The notes under the pieces were generated by a model that worked only from the letters and a program-made list of their open reading frames with translations, did not search any database and was not told where the DNA came from. Source: Candidatus Krumholzibacteriia bacterium (GTDB lineage Bacteria; Krumholzibacteriota; Krumholzibacteriia; LZORAL124-64-63). From it: a stretch of DNA of 64,000 nucleotides. The position numbers and the translations under genes were made by a program. Within the stretch, counting starts at the first letter, position 1, and every line of letters starts with the position of its first letter. Where the stretch lies: contig JADGDU010000017.1 of assembly GCA_016744705.1 (NCBI GenBank), positions 40,601-104,600 of the forward strand, written 5' to 3'. Below, in pieces: positions 53,896 to 62,421 of this stretch.

Positions 53896-55779
53896 TCACC
53901 ACTTCTTTCCACTTTTGGGTCGGCCACCCTGCAGCCGTTTCTGTACTGAGCGTTTCAATTCTTCTTCATCTTTATCCAGGGCCTGCAAAAGCTGCAAGGC
54001 CTGTTCTTTGGTCATTTCTTCCGGATTTTCAGGGTTTTCAGGATTTTCCTGCTGTTCTTCCGATTGTTGCTGCTCGTTTTCTTCCTGATTTTCCTGATTT
54101 TCCGGTTGATCCTCTTCGGGCTCTTCTTGATTTTCCTGATCTTCCTGATCCTGCTGGTCCTGCTGTTCCTGCTGTTCCTGTTCTCCGTCCTGATTTTCCT
54201 CTTGCTGGTCTTCCTGCTGTTCCTGGTCCTGCTCTTGTTCTTCGTTTTGTTCCTGATCCTGCTGCTCTTGATCCTGCTGTTCCTGTTGCTCTTGCTGTTC
54301 AATCCGGCGCAGCGCCACTTCAAGATTATGCCGGGCATCAGATTGTTCTGGAGCCAGCTCCAAAGAAGCCAGGAGATCTTCAGCCGCTTTGTCGGTTTGC
54401 CCTCCAGCCAACCGGGTGGTCCCCAAATTATACAAGGCCTCCGCCTTCAGGATAGGGTCTTCCGCCAGCCCCAGGGCTCGTTCGAATTCCACACCCGCCT
54501 CTTCATAGCGTTCCAAATGATGCAATGTTTCCCCAAGAGCCAAACTGATCAGCGGATCTTCGGGAGCCTGAATCAACGCTTCTTCAAATTTTTCCAGGGC
54601 CTGTTCAAATTCACCAGCCAGGAATAAATCTCTTCCGGCCATGGCCTCATTGCCCCCCACCGGACGCAAAGCCGCCTGGGCGGTCGTTCCCCACAAAGAA
54701 GGAATCACCAGAAGCAGAGCCAAAGCAACCTGGGCACCCCCAGCGGCAGGGAAGGAACCCGAGGGCCGATTGGGACGCCGAGAGTGCAAAGCCATCCGCA
54801 AGACAAAACAAATCAATGCCAGCATCAGAGGCCAGGCGTAGCGCTCCTGGAATGACGAGATGCGCCGGTCCTCGAGGTCTCTCTTACCCAAACGCTGTAA
54901 TTCGGCAAAGAGACGATCTCCCGCCATGCCGTCCACTCCAATCAGGAAAGAACTGCCCCCACCGATGGCCGCCATTTTTTCCAAAGACACCAGGTCGAGC
55001 CTGGTCATGACCACATTTCCCTCTTCATCCTTCATGAAACCATTGGGCCGGCCATGCAAATCAAAAGCAGGAATCAGCCCCCCACCTTTGTCCCCCACGC
55101 CTACTGGAATCACTTTGATGCCCTCATTCTTACATAACTCGGCCTGCTTCTCCCAATCACCTTCCAGATCTTCTCCATCGGTAACCAGCAGAATCGCCTG
55201 AAAATTGGATTTTTGTCCCTCGGGCCGCCCCTTGCTCAGTAACTGGCGACTGGTTTCAAGGGCCGAAGCAATGGCTGTACCCTGTTGAGAGATCATGTCA
55301 GGTCCGGCCATACCCAGAAAAATATCTGCGGTGCCGTAGTCAAGAGTCAGTGGGCATTGGACAAAAGCAGAACCGGCAAAGAAAACCAGACCAACCCGAC
55401 TGTCTTCCAGACGATTCAAAAAACTGGTCAATTCATTGATGGCCCGCCCCATGCGGTTGGGAAGCACATCTTCAGCCAACATGGAGTTGGAAATATCCAG
55501 GGCCACCACGATATCACTGCCCCGTTGGGTGACCACCACTTCATTAGCACCCCACTGGGGGCGTGCCAGCGTCAATAAGAGCCAAAATATACCAGCCAGG
55601 AAAAAGAACCGCCGCCAGCCTTGCAGCCGCTGGTTGTAACCCTCCACATGACTATTGGCGTCAGAGCCCAACAAGGCCCTGAGACGCACCGCGGCACGTC
55701 TGTCAGCTGCCCGGAAGACTAACCACAGTAAGGGCACCAAAGGTACCAGATACAACCAAAATTCCTGGGCAAATCGCAC
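53896..55779 (-). CDS. BatB-BatC fusion: VWA domain plus TPR and Gln/Glu-rich tail
   Basis: A 627-residue membrane protein. Two N-terminal membrane helices (about residues 8-25 and 56-74), a von Willebrand A domain (about 85-310) with MIDAS motif DISNSM, a third helix near 315-330, then TPR repeats (about 385-480) matching BatC, and a roughly 120-residue tail of mostly Gln and Glu. The start is GTG 55777-55779 with AGGAG upstream. Adjacent to BatA and BatDE, it would form the VWA complex at the inner membrane. Confidence 0.87.
   Translation of the reverse strand: MRFAQEFWLYLVPLVPLLWLVFRAADRRAAVRLRALLGSDANSHVEGYNQRLQGWRRFFFLAGIFWLLLTLARPQWGANEVVVTQRGSDIVVALDISNSMLAEDVLPNRMGRAINELTSFLNRLEDSRVGLVFFAGSAFVQCPLTLDYGTADIFLGMAGPDMISQQGTAIASALETSRQLLSKGRPEGQKSNFQAILLVTDGEDLEGDWEKQAELCKNEGIKVIPVGVGDKGGGLIPAFDLHGRPNGFMKDEEGNVVMTRLDLVSLEKMAAIGGGSSFLIGVDGMAGDRLFAELQRLGKRDLEDRRISSFQERYAWPLMLALICFVLRMALHSRRPNRPSGSFPAAGGAQVALALLLVIPSLWGTTAQAALRPVGGNEAMAGRDLFLAGEFEQALEKFEEALIQAPEDPLISLALGETLHHLERYEEAGVEFERALGLAEDPILKAEALYNLGTTRLAGGQTDKAAEDLLASLELAPEQSDARHNLEVALRRIEQQEQQEQQDQEQQDQEQNEEQEQDQEQQEDQQEENQDGEQEQQEQQDQQDQEDQENQEEPEEDQPENQENQEENEQQQSEEQQENPENPENPEEMTKEQALQLLQALDKDEEELKRSVQKRLQGGRPKSGKKW
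54015..54310. repeat. Gln/Glu low-complexity tandem repeat region in batBC
   Basis: Imperfect short repeats (CTGTTCCTG-, TTCCTGATC- and TTTTCCTGATT-like on the plus strand) encode runs of EQQEQQ, QDQEQ and NPENPE in the BatC-like tail. The pattern is consistent with slippage-driven expansion; length may vary between strains. Confidence 0.7.
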
Positions 55780-55790
55780 GGCAAATACTC

Positions 55791-56780
55791 CTAAGGCAAT
55801 CTTCTGAGCCAGGTGACGGACAAAAGACCTTCCAACAACAGGATCAACAGCGCTGGCAGCACCATCCAGGGCATCAGTTCCCGATACCAGGTGCTGACAG
55901 TGGTGGTGTAGCGAGCCGTTTCAAGTTCGTCGATCGTTCGGAAAATACTCTCCAATGCCTGGGGATCCGTGGCCTGAAACATCTGGCCTCCGGTCTGTTT
56001 GGCAATTGTTTGCAAAAGCTCCAGATCGATCTTTGTTTCCACCTGGTGGGTTCGGCGGCCAAAAATGGGGTCATCCACCGGAAAGGGCACCAGCCCCTGG
56101 CGGCCGATGGCCACCGTATAAACTCTGACATCCAGACTGCGGGCCAATTCCACGGCCGTTTCAGGCTCCAGGGTAGGCACATTGTTTACCCCGTCAGTCA
56201 AGAGCACCACCGTCTTGCTGGGAGACTCGGAATGGCGTAAACGGGCCACGGCCGTAGCTAAGCCCAGTCCGATAGCGGTGCCATCTTCAATCAACCCAAT
56301 TTTCACCTCGTCCAGGAATCCCCTCAGAACCTGATGGTCCAAAGTCAACGGACATTGGGTGAATGCCTTTTGGGCAAAAACCACCAGCCCGATGCGGTCA
56401 TGAGGACGGCCCTCGATGAATTCGTCGATGACTTTTTTGGCGGCTCCCAAACGGTCGTCGGGTTCAAAATCCAGAGAGCGCATACTGCCACTGATATCCA
56501 GAGACAGAATGATATCAATGCCTTCACCCTCCACATCCTCACTATGATGGGCGATGCGTGGACCAGCCAACCCCAACAAAAGTAAAACCAGGGCAAAAGC
56601 CGTAATCCAGGGCATGAGCAGCGACAAACGAACCCGTGGACTGGCGCTATCAGAAACCAGCAATTTCAAATGGGAATGCCGCAGGGCTCCCGGTTCGCTC
56701 ACCAAGCGTTGGCGCCAGATAAAGAGAATAATACCCAGGGGAACCAACAATAAAAGAAGAGGCCTCGCAAACTCCATCAT
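55791..56780 (-). CDS. batA: BatA-like von Willebrand A domain membrane protein
   Basis: A 329-residue membrane protein with helices near residues 6-22 and 57-74, a VWA domain (about 85-295) with the full MIDAS motif DISGSMRS, and a C-terminal helix (about 305-325). It pairs with the BatB-type neighbour and overlaps the upstream stop as ATGATG. The Bat complex is linked to oxygen and stress tolerance in Bacteroides and Leptospira; the exact substrate is unknown. Confidence 0.88.
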   Translation of the reverse strand: MMEFARPLLLLLVPLGIILFIWRQRLVSEPGALRHSHLKLLVSDSASPRVRLSLLMPWITAFALVLLLLGLAGPRIAHHSEDVEGEGIDIILSLDISGSMRSLDFEPDDRLGAAKKVIDEFIEGRPHDRIGLVVFAQKAFTQCPLTLDHQVLRGFLDEVKIGLIEDGTAIGLGLATAVARLRHSESPSKTVVLLTDGVNNVPTLEPETAVELARSLDVRVYTVAIGRQGLVPFPVDDPIFGRRTHQVETKIDLELLQTIAKQTGGQMFQATDPQALESIFRTIDELETARYTTTVSTWYRELMPWMVLPALLILLLEGLLSVTWLRRLP

Positions 56781-57817
56781 CGATCTCCTCCCACGCTGGA
56801 GGTCGAATCAAGAGGACAGTTCTCGGGGCTCAGGAGCCAACTCCAGGCTTTGTCAGCTTCCAACTTCAAGGCTGCATCCACATGGATATAGCGTGGCTCG
56901 ATACGCAGTTCGGCCATGGCATCCAGAAATTCGCCGGCTTGGGCACGGCACCAGGAAACCACAGGTGGATCGGGGTTATAACGCTGGTGATCCATGCCCT
57001 GCAGGATTTTGACCAAACGCCGCAAGGAGCGGTTATCATGGCCCTTCATTTGGCAGCTGAGCAAAATTTCTCCACTGGTCATTTCTCCCGCGTGAACCAA
57101 ATAGCGCCCGGCCAAATATCCTCTGGTGATAAGGGACAACTGGTCCAGGAACTGGCGAGAAGATTCTAAATCGGGGTAGTCATTTTCCAACAATTGGCGC
57201 AAGCCAATAGAGGCCTTCAACCAGGCCGGAGCGGCCGGTTCCCATTGGTCCAAAGGCTTCAGACTCACCCTGCGTCTCCACAACCACCAGAGCCCCATGA
57301 TCAGGGCAGTCAGTAGCAGAGCTGCTATCACTAAAATCCACCAGCGGGTAGCCCAGGAGCGGGGCATACGAATGGCTGCCGTTTCCGAGAGATCGGAGGT
57401 GGATCCTAATACGTGAATCACGGGGGTCACCACGGACCCCACTTTGATCTGGAAGGGATTTAATCGATAGGCATGAACGCCAAAAATTATTCCCCCGGCT
57501 TCAGAAGAACCCTGCCAATCGGAAATTTTCAACCAGGGAGCCGATAAATTCAAATCAGCAGCCAGGGGTAGAAACGAGGCATCTCCAAATTCCAACATCA
57601 AGGCCCCACCCACCCCAAAGCCAAGGGTATCATTGCTAACGGCCACAAAGACACAAGGGGCTGATCCTTCGGGCAGAGTGATTTCCACCATGGCCGTATC
57701 GATCACGGCCGGAAGCTGTGGTTGTGGCGGTTGCGGAGATTGGCCCCAAACGGTAGAGTCCCCCCCCCCCAGCAGCAGGCAGAAAACGGCCATGGTCAAA
57801 AGGACAAAATATTTCAT
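56777..57817 (-). CDS. Bat-operon membrane protein (BatD/DUF4381-like)
   Basis: A 346-residue protein: signal peptide (about residues 1-25) whose codons contain an 11-base G tract, a periplasmic beta-rich domain (about 35-150), one membrane helix (about 158-178) followed by arginines, and a cytoplasmic helical domain (about 190-335). The topology matches the short membrane protein usually found between DUF58 and batA genes in aerotolerance operons. It overlaps both neighbours by four bases. Confidence 0.72.
   Translation of the reverse strand: MKYFVLLTMAVFCLLLGGGDSTVWGQSPQPPQPQLPAVIDTAMVEITLPEGSAPCVFVAVSNDTLGFGVGGALMLEFGDASFLPLAADLNLSAPWLKISDWQGSSEAGGIIFGVHAYRLNPFQIKVGSVVTPVIHVLGSTSDLSETAAIRMPRSWATRWWILVIAALLLTALIMGLWWLWRRRVSLKPLDQWEPAAPAWLKASIGLRQLLENDYPDLESSRQFLDQLSLITRGYLAGRYLVHAGEMTSGEILLSCQMKGHDNRSLRRLVKILQGMDHQRYNPDPPVVSWCRAQAGEFLDAMAELRIEPRYIHVDAALKLEADKAWSWLLSPENCPLDSTSSVGGDR
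57760..57770. repeat. C11/G11 homopolymer in a signal-peptide codon run
   Basis: Eleven C residues on the plus strand, read as G11 in the coding strand, encode Leu-Gly-Gly-Gly-Asp near residues 16-21 of the Bat-operon membrane protein. Tracts of this length are prone to slippage. Confidence 0.9.
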
Positions 57818-58734
57818 CGTTTCCCCCTGCCCCTGCCTCTATGGCCCTCTCGGGCGAGAAAAAATTTACGCAGAGGTTCAACGTAACTTTCAGCTGTGCT
57901 GACTTCCACCAAATCTACGCCTCGGGAAGCCAGGAGGCGCTCCAGCTCTTCATCATGCACCGCTGCTCTGGAAGCCAGAATACGGCGGCTGGCTGCACTG
58001 GAGGTATCAACAAGTGCTTCCTCACCCGTTTCAGCGTCAATCCAGTTCACGAGCCCTACGGCGGGGATGGCCGTTTCCCGGGGATCCCGCACCCGCACAG
58101 CCACCAAGTCATGCTTCCGGGCCAGCACCGAAAGCCGAGTGCCAAAACCATTGTCCCAAAAATCCGAAACCAGAAAGACAGTGGACTTGCGTTTTAAAAC
58201 CGAGCCCAACAATTCCAAAGGCGCCTTGATACTGGTCCCTCTGCCTTCTGGCACAAAAGTCAACAACTCGCGAATGAGACGCAATACATGACTCTTACCC
58301 TTGGCCGGAGGAATAAATTTTTCGACCCGGTCACTGAAGAGTAGCAATCCGACCTTATCTTTGTTGGCGATGGCACTGAAAGCCAGCACGCCACACAATT
58401 CTGCGGCCATTTCCACTTTGCTACTACCCTGGGTGCCGAACCAACCACTGCGGCTCATATCCACCGCCAGCATCACTGTCAGTTCGCGCTCTTCTTCGAA
58501 AAGCTTTACGAAAGGATCGTCGGTCCGGGCCGTGACATTCCAATCGATGGTACGCACATCGTCACCGGGGACGTACTCGCGCACTTCCCGGAATTCCATG
58601 CCCGTACCTTTGAAAACCGAGTGGTATTCGCCAGAGAAGACCTCTTGCACCAAACGGCGCGTGCGAATTTCGATGCGGCGAACCGCTTCGAGAATTTCTG
58701 TCGGAATCTGGTTGCCCATGTTGGATCGTGACAT
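57814..58734 (-). CDS. DUF58 family protein
   Basis: A 306-residue cytoplasmic DUF58 protein, a VWA-like fold found next to MoxR ATPases. Hallmarks are GMEFREVREYVPGDDVRTIDWNVTARTDDPFVKLFEEERELTVMLAVDMSRSG. The DMSRS segment resembles a MIDAS site. It starts five bases after the moxR stop and ends overlapping the next gene. Confidence 0.9.
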   Translation of the reverse strand: MSRSNMGNQIPTEILEAVRRIEIRTRRLVQEVFSGEYHSVFKGTGMEFREVREYVPGDDVRTIDWNVTARTDDPFVKLFEEERELTVMLAVDMSRSGWFGTQGSSKVEMAAELCGVLAFSAIANKDKVGLLLFSDRVEKFIPPAKGKSHVLRLIRELLTFVPEGRGTSIKAPLELLGSVLKRKSTVFLVSDFWDNGFGTRLSVLARKHDLVAVRVRDPRETAIPAVGLVNWIDAETGEEALVDTSSAASRRILASRAAVHDEELERLLASRGVDLVEVSTAESYVEPLRKFFLAREGHRGRGRGKR

Positions 58735-58739
58735 AGCGA

Positions 58740-59726
58740 TCAGGGCACTTCGATGTTGTCCAGCAAGGCGGTCACTATATCATCGCTGGTCAGATTTTGG
58801 GCCTCAGCTTCATATGTGATCAGGATGCGGTGGCGCAGAATATCCATGCCCACAGCCTTGACATCTTCGGGGATGACAAAGGCCCGGCCTTTCATTAGGG
58901 CCCGTGCCCTTGAAAGTTGAGTAAGGGCCAAGGTGGCTCGCGGTGAAGCACCCCAGGCAATGAGCGGAGCCAAATCCAAACCGGCTGCTTCCGGATCCCG
59001 GCTGGCAAAGACGATGTCCAGAATGTAGGACTTGATTTTCTCATCCACAAAAACCTGAGAGACGGCCTGGCGGATTTCCCGCAGGGCCACCGGGTCAATC
59101 ACCGTAGTCACTTCGGGCACCGAGCGGCCCGCCATGCGGTCCATGATCACACGCTCTTCTTCTCGGGTGGGATAACCAATTTTCAGTTTGAAGAGGAAGC
59201 GATCCACCTGGGCTTCGGGCAGAGGGTAGGTTCCCTCCTGCTCAATGGGGTTCTGGGTGGCCAGCACCAGAAAGGGGTCCGACAGGGGGAATGTTTCCCC
59301 TCCGATGGTGACCTGGCGTTCTTGCATGGCCTCCAGCAAAGCACTTTGAACCTTGGCCGGGGCCCGATTGATTTCATCAGCCAAGATAATGTTACTGAAA
59401 ACAGGACCTTTTTTTACGGTGAACTCACCTGTTTCCCGGTTATAAATTGTAGTACCGGTAATATCGGCAGGTAGCAGATCGGGAGTGAATTGGATGCGCC
59501 GGAAACCCGTGTCCACGGTTTTGGCCAGAGTGCTCACCGCAAGGGTTTTAGCCAGTCCCGGCACCCCTTCCAGGAGAATATGGCCGCCAGTGATCAAACC
59601 CAGCAGAAGACCTTCCATCATATCCCGCTGGCCAACGATGACCTTTTCGGTTTCCACCAATACATTGCTCAACCGGCCAGCCAATTCGTGGGCCAGCACT
59701 TTATCCAAGGGTTGTTGCTCTGTCAT
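58740..59726 (-). CDS. MoxR family AAA+ ATPase
   Basis: A 328-residue AAA+ ATPase of the MoxR class, thought to act as a chaperone for VWA-domain proteins. Walker A is unusual, LEGVPGLAKT (K retained), as in other MoxR proteins; Walker B IILADEINRAPAK and sensor residues LATQNPIEQEGTYPLPEAQVDRFLF follow. First gene of the Bat operon, with GAAGAGG before its ATG. Confidence 0.93.
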   Translation of the reverse strand: MTEQQPLDKVLAHELAGRLSNVLVETEKVIVGQRDMMEGLLLGLITGGHILLEGVPGLAKTLAVSTLAKTVDTGFRRIQFTPDLLPADITGTTIYNRETGEFTVKKGPVFSNIILADEINRAPAKVQSALLEAMQERQVTIGGETFPLSDPFLVLATQNPIEQEGTYPLPEAQVDRFLFKLKIGYPTREEERVIMDRMAGRSVPEVTTVIDPVALREIRQAVSQVFVDEKIKSYILDIVFASRDPEAAGLDLAPLIAWGASPRATLALTQLSRARALMKGRAFVIPEDVKAVGMDILRHRILITYEAEAQNLTSDDIVTALLDNIEVP

Positions 59727-59838
59727 GACATCCTCTTCGATGAATTCAAATTGATTTCAGCAGGACTGATACGCACATGTCGGCATCTTGTTCCCGGCTG
59801 CTGCACAATACTCAATCCCTTTTTTCTTGCCAACACCT

Positions 59839-59867
59839 TTGAAAAAGCTTTCAATGGATCACATATT
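59839..59867 (+). promoter_or_regulatory. Possible promoter with inverted repeat before the DUF507 genes
   Basis: TTGAAA (59839-59844) and CATATT (59862-59867) are 17 bases apart. TTGAAA-AAGC-TTTCAA (59839-59854) forms an inverted repeat over the -35 box. The start codon follows about 38 bases downstream of the -10. Moderate match only. Confidence 0.35.
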
Positions 59868-59904
59868 CAATAGGTAGCAATCCCAAACACCATTGGAGGC
59901 GGCC

Positions 59905-60186
59905 GTGAGGCTGAGCAAGAATAAAATTGAACACCTGAGTGACCGGATCCTCAAAATGATCCAGGAGCACCCTTCCATCCATATCATCTCCAACAATGAC
60001 CTGGTGACCCGGGGCATTGACAGCGCCATTTTTGAAAATATGCGCGAAGAAGACGAAATCGATGAAGAAGTAGATGGAATAATGCGTCAAAACATCCACG
60101 AAATCAAAGCCGAGGAAATGGATGTTGGCTCTCTGCGCAACAAAATCAAGCGGGAAATGTGCCGCAAACATGGCTTTGTCCTTTAA
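59905..60186 (+). CDS. DUF507 family protein, first copy
   Basis: A 93-residue DUF507 protein, function unknown. It begins MRLSKNKIEHLSDRILKMIQ and is rich in charged residues. The start is GTG at 59905 with GGAGG six bases upstream. A second DUF507 gene follows 23 bases later; the two are diverged paralogues and probably co-expressed. Confidence 0.8.
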   Translation: MRLSKNKIEHLSDRILKMIQEHPSIHIISNNDLVTRGIDSAIFENMREEDEIDEEVDGIMRQNIHEIKAEEMDVGSLRNKIKREMCRKHGFVL

Positions 60187-60209
60187 GCTGTAGATCTGGA
60201 GATATTGAA

Positions 60210-60494
60210 ATGCGATTGTCTGAAGAGCGCGTCGCTGTCGTGGCCCGGCGCATCACCAACAATCTTTTGGATGAGGAACTCATCGATCTTGAGATTGATG
60301 AAGACGGATTCAAAAGCCTCGTGGAAAACCTGATTTTGCGAGATATGAAAATTGAAGGCGAAATTGATGAAGAAGCCACCGCCTTCCTGCTGAAAAGCAA
60401 ACCCAATATCGAAGAGGGATCCACCGCCTGGAATATCGAACTGGAACGCATCAAAGAAGATCTTTCAGTCGCCCGCGGGTATGTCGCCTACTGA
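60210..60494 (+). CDS. DUF507 family protein, second copy
   Basis: A 94-residue DUF507 protein (MRLSEERVAVVARRITNNLL) with the same size and N-terminal pattern as its neighbour. ATG 60210 has GGAGATATTGAA upstream; the frame starts at 60159 within the first gene. Tandem DUF507 pairs are known in several phyla; a heterodimer is possible. Confidence 0.8.
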   Translation: MRLSEERVAVVARRITNNLLDEELIDLEIDEDGFKSLVENLILRDMKIEGEIDEEATAFLLKSKPNIEEGSTAWNIELERIKEDLSVARGYVAY

Positions 60495-60542
60495 TCCCTA
60501 CAGGCCCTTTGCACAACCTTCTGCATGGAGTTGTGAAAGACC

Positions 60543-61781
60543 ATGAAGATAATGGTTCTCACCCCGTATCTTCCTCACAGCAGGGTTGGACACGGTGGTG
60601 GCTCTGCCGTGCGGGACCTTGTCAAACACCTGGCGGCAGATCATGAAGTTCTGCTTGTCGCTTTGGTCCGGCCGGGTGAAGAATCTTCCGTCAGCGATGT
60701 GGAAAAGCTTGGTATCAGGGTAGCTCCATTGCCCTTTGCCGACACAAACACCCACGGCACTGGACGTCTTGGAATGTTAGCCAGCCGGGCAGTCTCCACC
60801 ACGCGCAGTCTCCTGTCCGGATATCCCGCGTATGTGGAAAAATACTGGCATAATAGTTTATCCCACCAAATCATCACCCTGGCCCATGACTTCCATCCCG
60901 ATGCCATCCAGGTTGAATACCTGCAGATGTCCCTTTATGCCCGCGACCTTGCAAAATCCTACCAGGGGTTCCCGGATGCTCCGCGCATTATCATCAACAG
61001 CCATGAGCTGGGCTCGGTGCCCCGTCACCGACGGGCAGACCATGCCACACTGCCCCCGGAGCGCTGGTGGTTCCGGTGGGAAGCCCGGCGCTGGGAGCAC
61101 CTCCAGGTGCAAGCCTGCCACTGGACCCACCGTATGTTGTGTGTCACTGAAGAAGACCGCATTTTATTTGAAGCCATGGGCGGAACCAAACTCTTGACTG
61201 TGCCACTGGGTATGGACCTTGATTTAGTGCGTCCCCTGCGGCACCCCTCCCCGTCACCCACCTGCCTCTTTGTGGGATCCTTCAATCACCGGCCCAACGT
61301 TCTGGCGGCAGACCTACTGATCCAGAAAATTTGGCCTCTGGTTTTGGCCCAACGGCCGGAAGCCCGTTTGGTTCTGGCAGGGCGAGGCAGCCAGGAGCAT
61401 CTGGATACCAGGAATAGCCAGGGTTCAGGAGTTTCGGCCATGGGTTTTGTGGATGACCTGACACCTTTATTCAGCAAGAGCACCCTCTTTCTGGCGCCCT
61501 TGCCCGAAGGAGGTGGCATCAAGATCAAAATATTGGAGGCCATGGCCCGAGGCATCCCCGTCATCACCACACCGGTGGGAGCAGAAGGAATCACCACAAA
61601 AGATGCCGACACCCTGATCATCACAAATGCAGATGAAGGATTTGCGGCAGAGGTTCTGCAGGCTTTGGATGACCCTCTCTCTGAAAAAAGGGCCCAGCGA
61701 GCTCGCAAACTCATGGAAGAAAATTTTGGTTGGAAAGCCATTGTCCAAAGGCTTAAGGGGATATATCAGGGCCAGGAATAG
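60543..61781 (+). CDS. GT4 family glycosyltransferase
   Basis: A 412-residue GT-B retaining glycosyltransferase. The N-terminal domain starts MKIMVLTPYLPHSRVGHGGGSAVRDLVKHL. The C-terminal donor domain has FVGSFNHRPNVLAADLL and the EX7E-type motif PLPEGGGIKIKILEAMARG. Sugar donor and acceptor cannot be read from sequence; surface polysaccharide synthesis is likely. It ends six bases before the convergent aldolase gene. Confidence 0.88.
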   Translation: MKIMVLTPYLPHSRVGHGGGSAVRDLVKHLAADHEVLLVALVRPGEESSVSDVEKLGIRVAPLPFADTNTHGTGRLGMLASRAVSTTRSLLSGYPAYVEKYWHNSLSHQIITLAHDFHPDAIQVEYLQMSLYARDLAKSYQGFPDAPRIIINSHELGSVPRHRRADHATLPPERWWFRWEARRWEHLQVQACHWTHRMLCVTEEDRILFEAMGGTKLLTVPLGMDLDLVRPLRHPSPSPTCLFVGSFNHRPNVLAADLLIQKIWPLVLAQRPEARLVLAGRGSQEHLDTRNSQGSGVSAMGFVDDLTPLFSKSTLFLAPLPEGGGIKIKILEAMARGIPVITTPVGAEGITTKDADTLIITNADEGFAAEVLQALDDPLSEKRAQRARKLMEENFGWKAIVQRLKGIYQGQE

Positions 61782-61787
61782 CCCTTC

Positions 61788-62408
61788 TCAGCTTCGCTCC
61801 ACCAACTTTTTAAGCATCTCCTGATCCAAACCGCAACGACCAGCTGCCAGCTCTGAAAGCAGAGTGACTTGGGCCAGCCTTTCCACTGTCTGCAGCAATT
61901 CAAAAGCCCCTTTCAGCGTATGGCCGACGGTGACAGCCCCGTGGTTGGCCAGCAGAACAGCGTCATGGTTGGTGATATGGGGTTGGATGGAACGAGCCAC
62001 TTCCAAAGTGCCCGGCAGAGAGCGAGCAGCCAATGGGACCCGAGGTAAAATTTGGGCTGTTTCGGTCAGCAATTGCCCATCCAAATCACGACCGGCCGTA
62101 GCAAAAGCCGTGGCCCAGGGTGGGTGTGCGTGACAAATGGCCTTGATGTCAGGCCGCAACCGGTAAATTTCCTGATGAAGTGGCCATTCACTGGTGGGGC
62201 GGCCCAAAGGACAGCGCCCTTTGCTATCCACCTCAAGGAGGTCTTGAACCTTCAGTTCGCCTTTGCACTTGCCCGCCGGAGTCACCAAAAAGAGATGGCC
62301 GCCGAGGCGAACAGACATGTTCCCTTCGGCGGCCACAATCAGACCTTTTTTTTCAAGCAATGTACCAATCTCGACCATTTCCCGGCGTAAGACCACAAGG
62401 TTGGACAA
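61788..62408 (-). CDS. Class II aldolase/adducin family protein
   Basis: A 206-residue zinc-dependent class II aldolase of the L-fuculose-1-phosphate aldolase type. Family motifs are GNMSVR near residue 30, VTPAGKCKGEL near 42, the zinc pair CHAHPP near 90 and LLANHGAVTVG near 152, giving three ligand histidines. The start chosen is TTG 62406-62408, with AGGAGG nine bases upstream; ATG 62378 is the alternative. Substrate unknown; methylthioribulose or fuculose phosphate are candidates. Confidence 0.82.
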   Translation of the reverse strand: MSNLVVLRREMVEIGTLLEKKGLIVAAEGNMSVRLGGHLFLVTPAGKCKGELKVQDLLEVDSKGRCPLGRPTSEWPLHQEIYRLRPDIKAICHAHPPWATAFATAGRDLDGQLLTETAQILPRVPLAARSLPGTLEVARSIQPHITNHDAVLLANHGAVTVGHTLKGAFELLQTVERLAQVTLLSELAAGRCGLDQEMLKKLVERS

Positions 62409-62421
62409 GATCAATTGCCTC

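Noticed and set aside
54064..54627. Long plus-strand frame encoding a very hydrophobic Leu/Phe-rich protein
   Set aside because: It is the reverse strand of the Gln/Glu repeat tail of the BatB-BatC gene. The hydrophobic composition follows from reading CTG/TTC repeats and there is no ribosome site.
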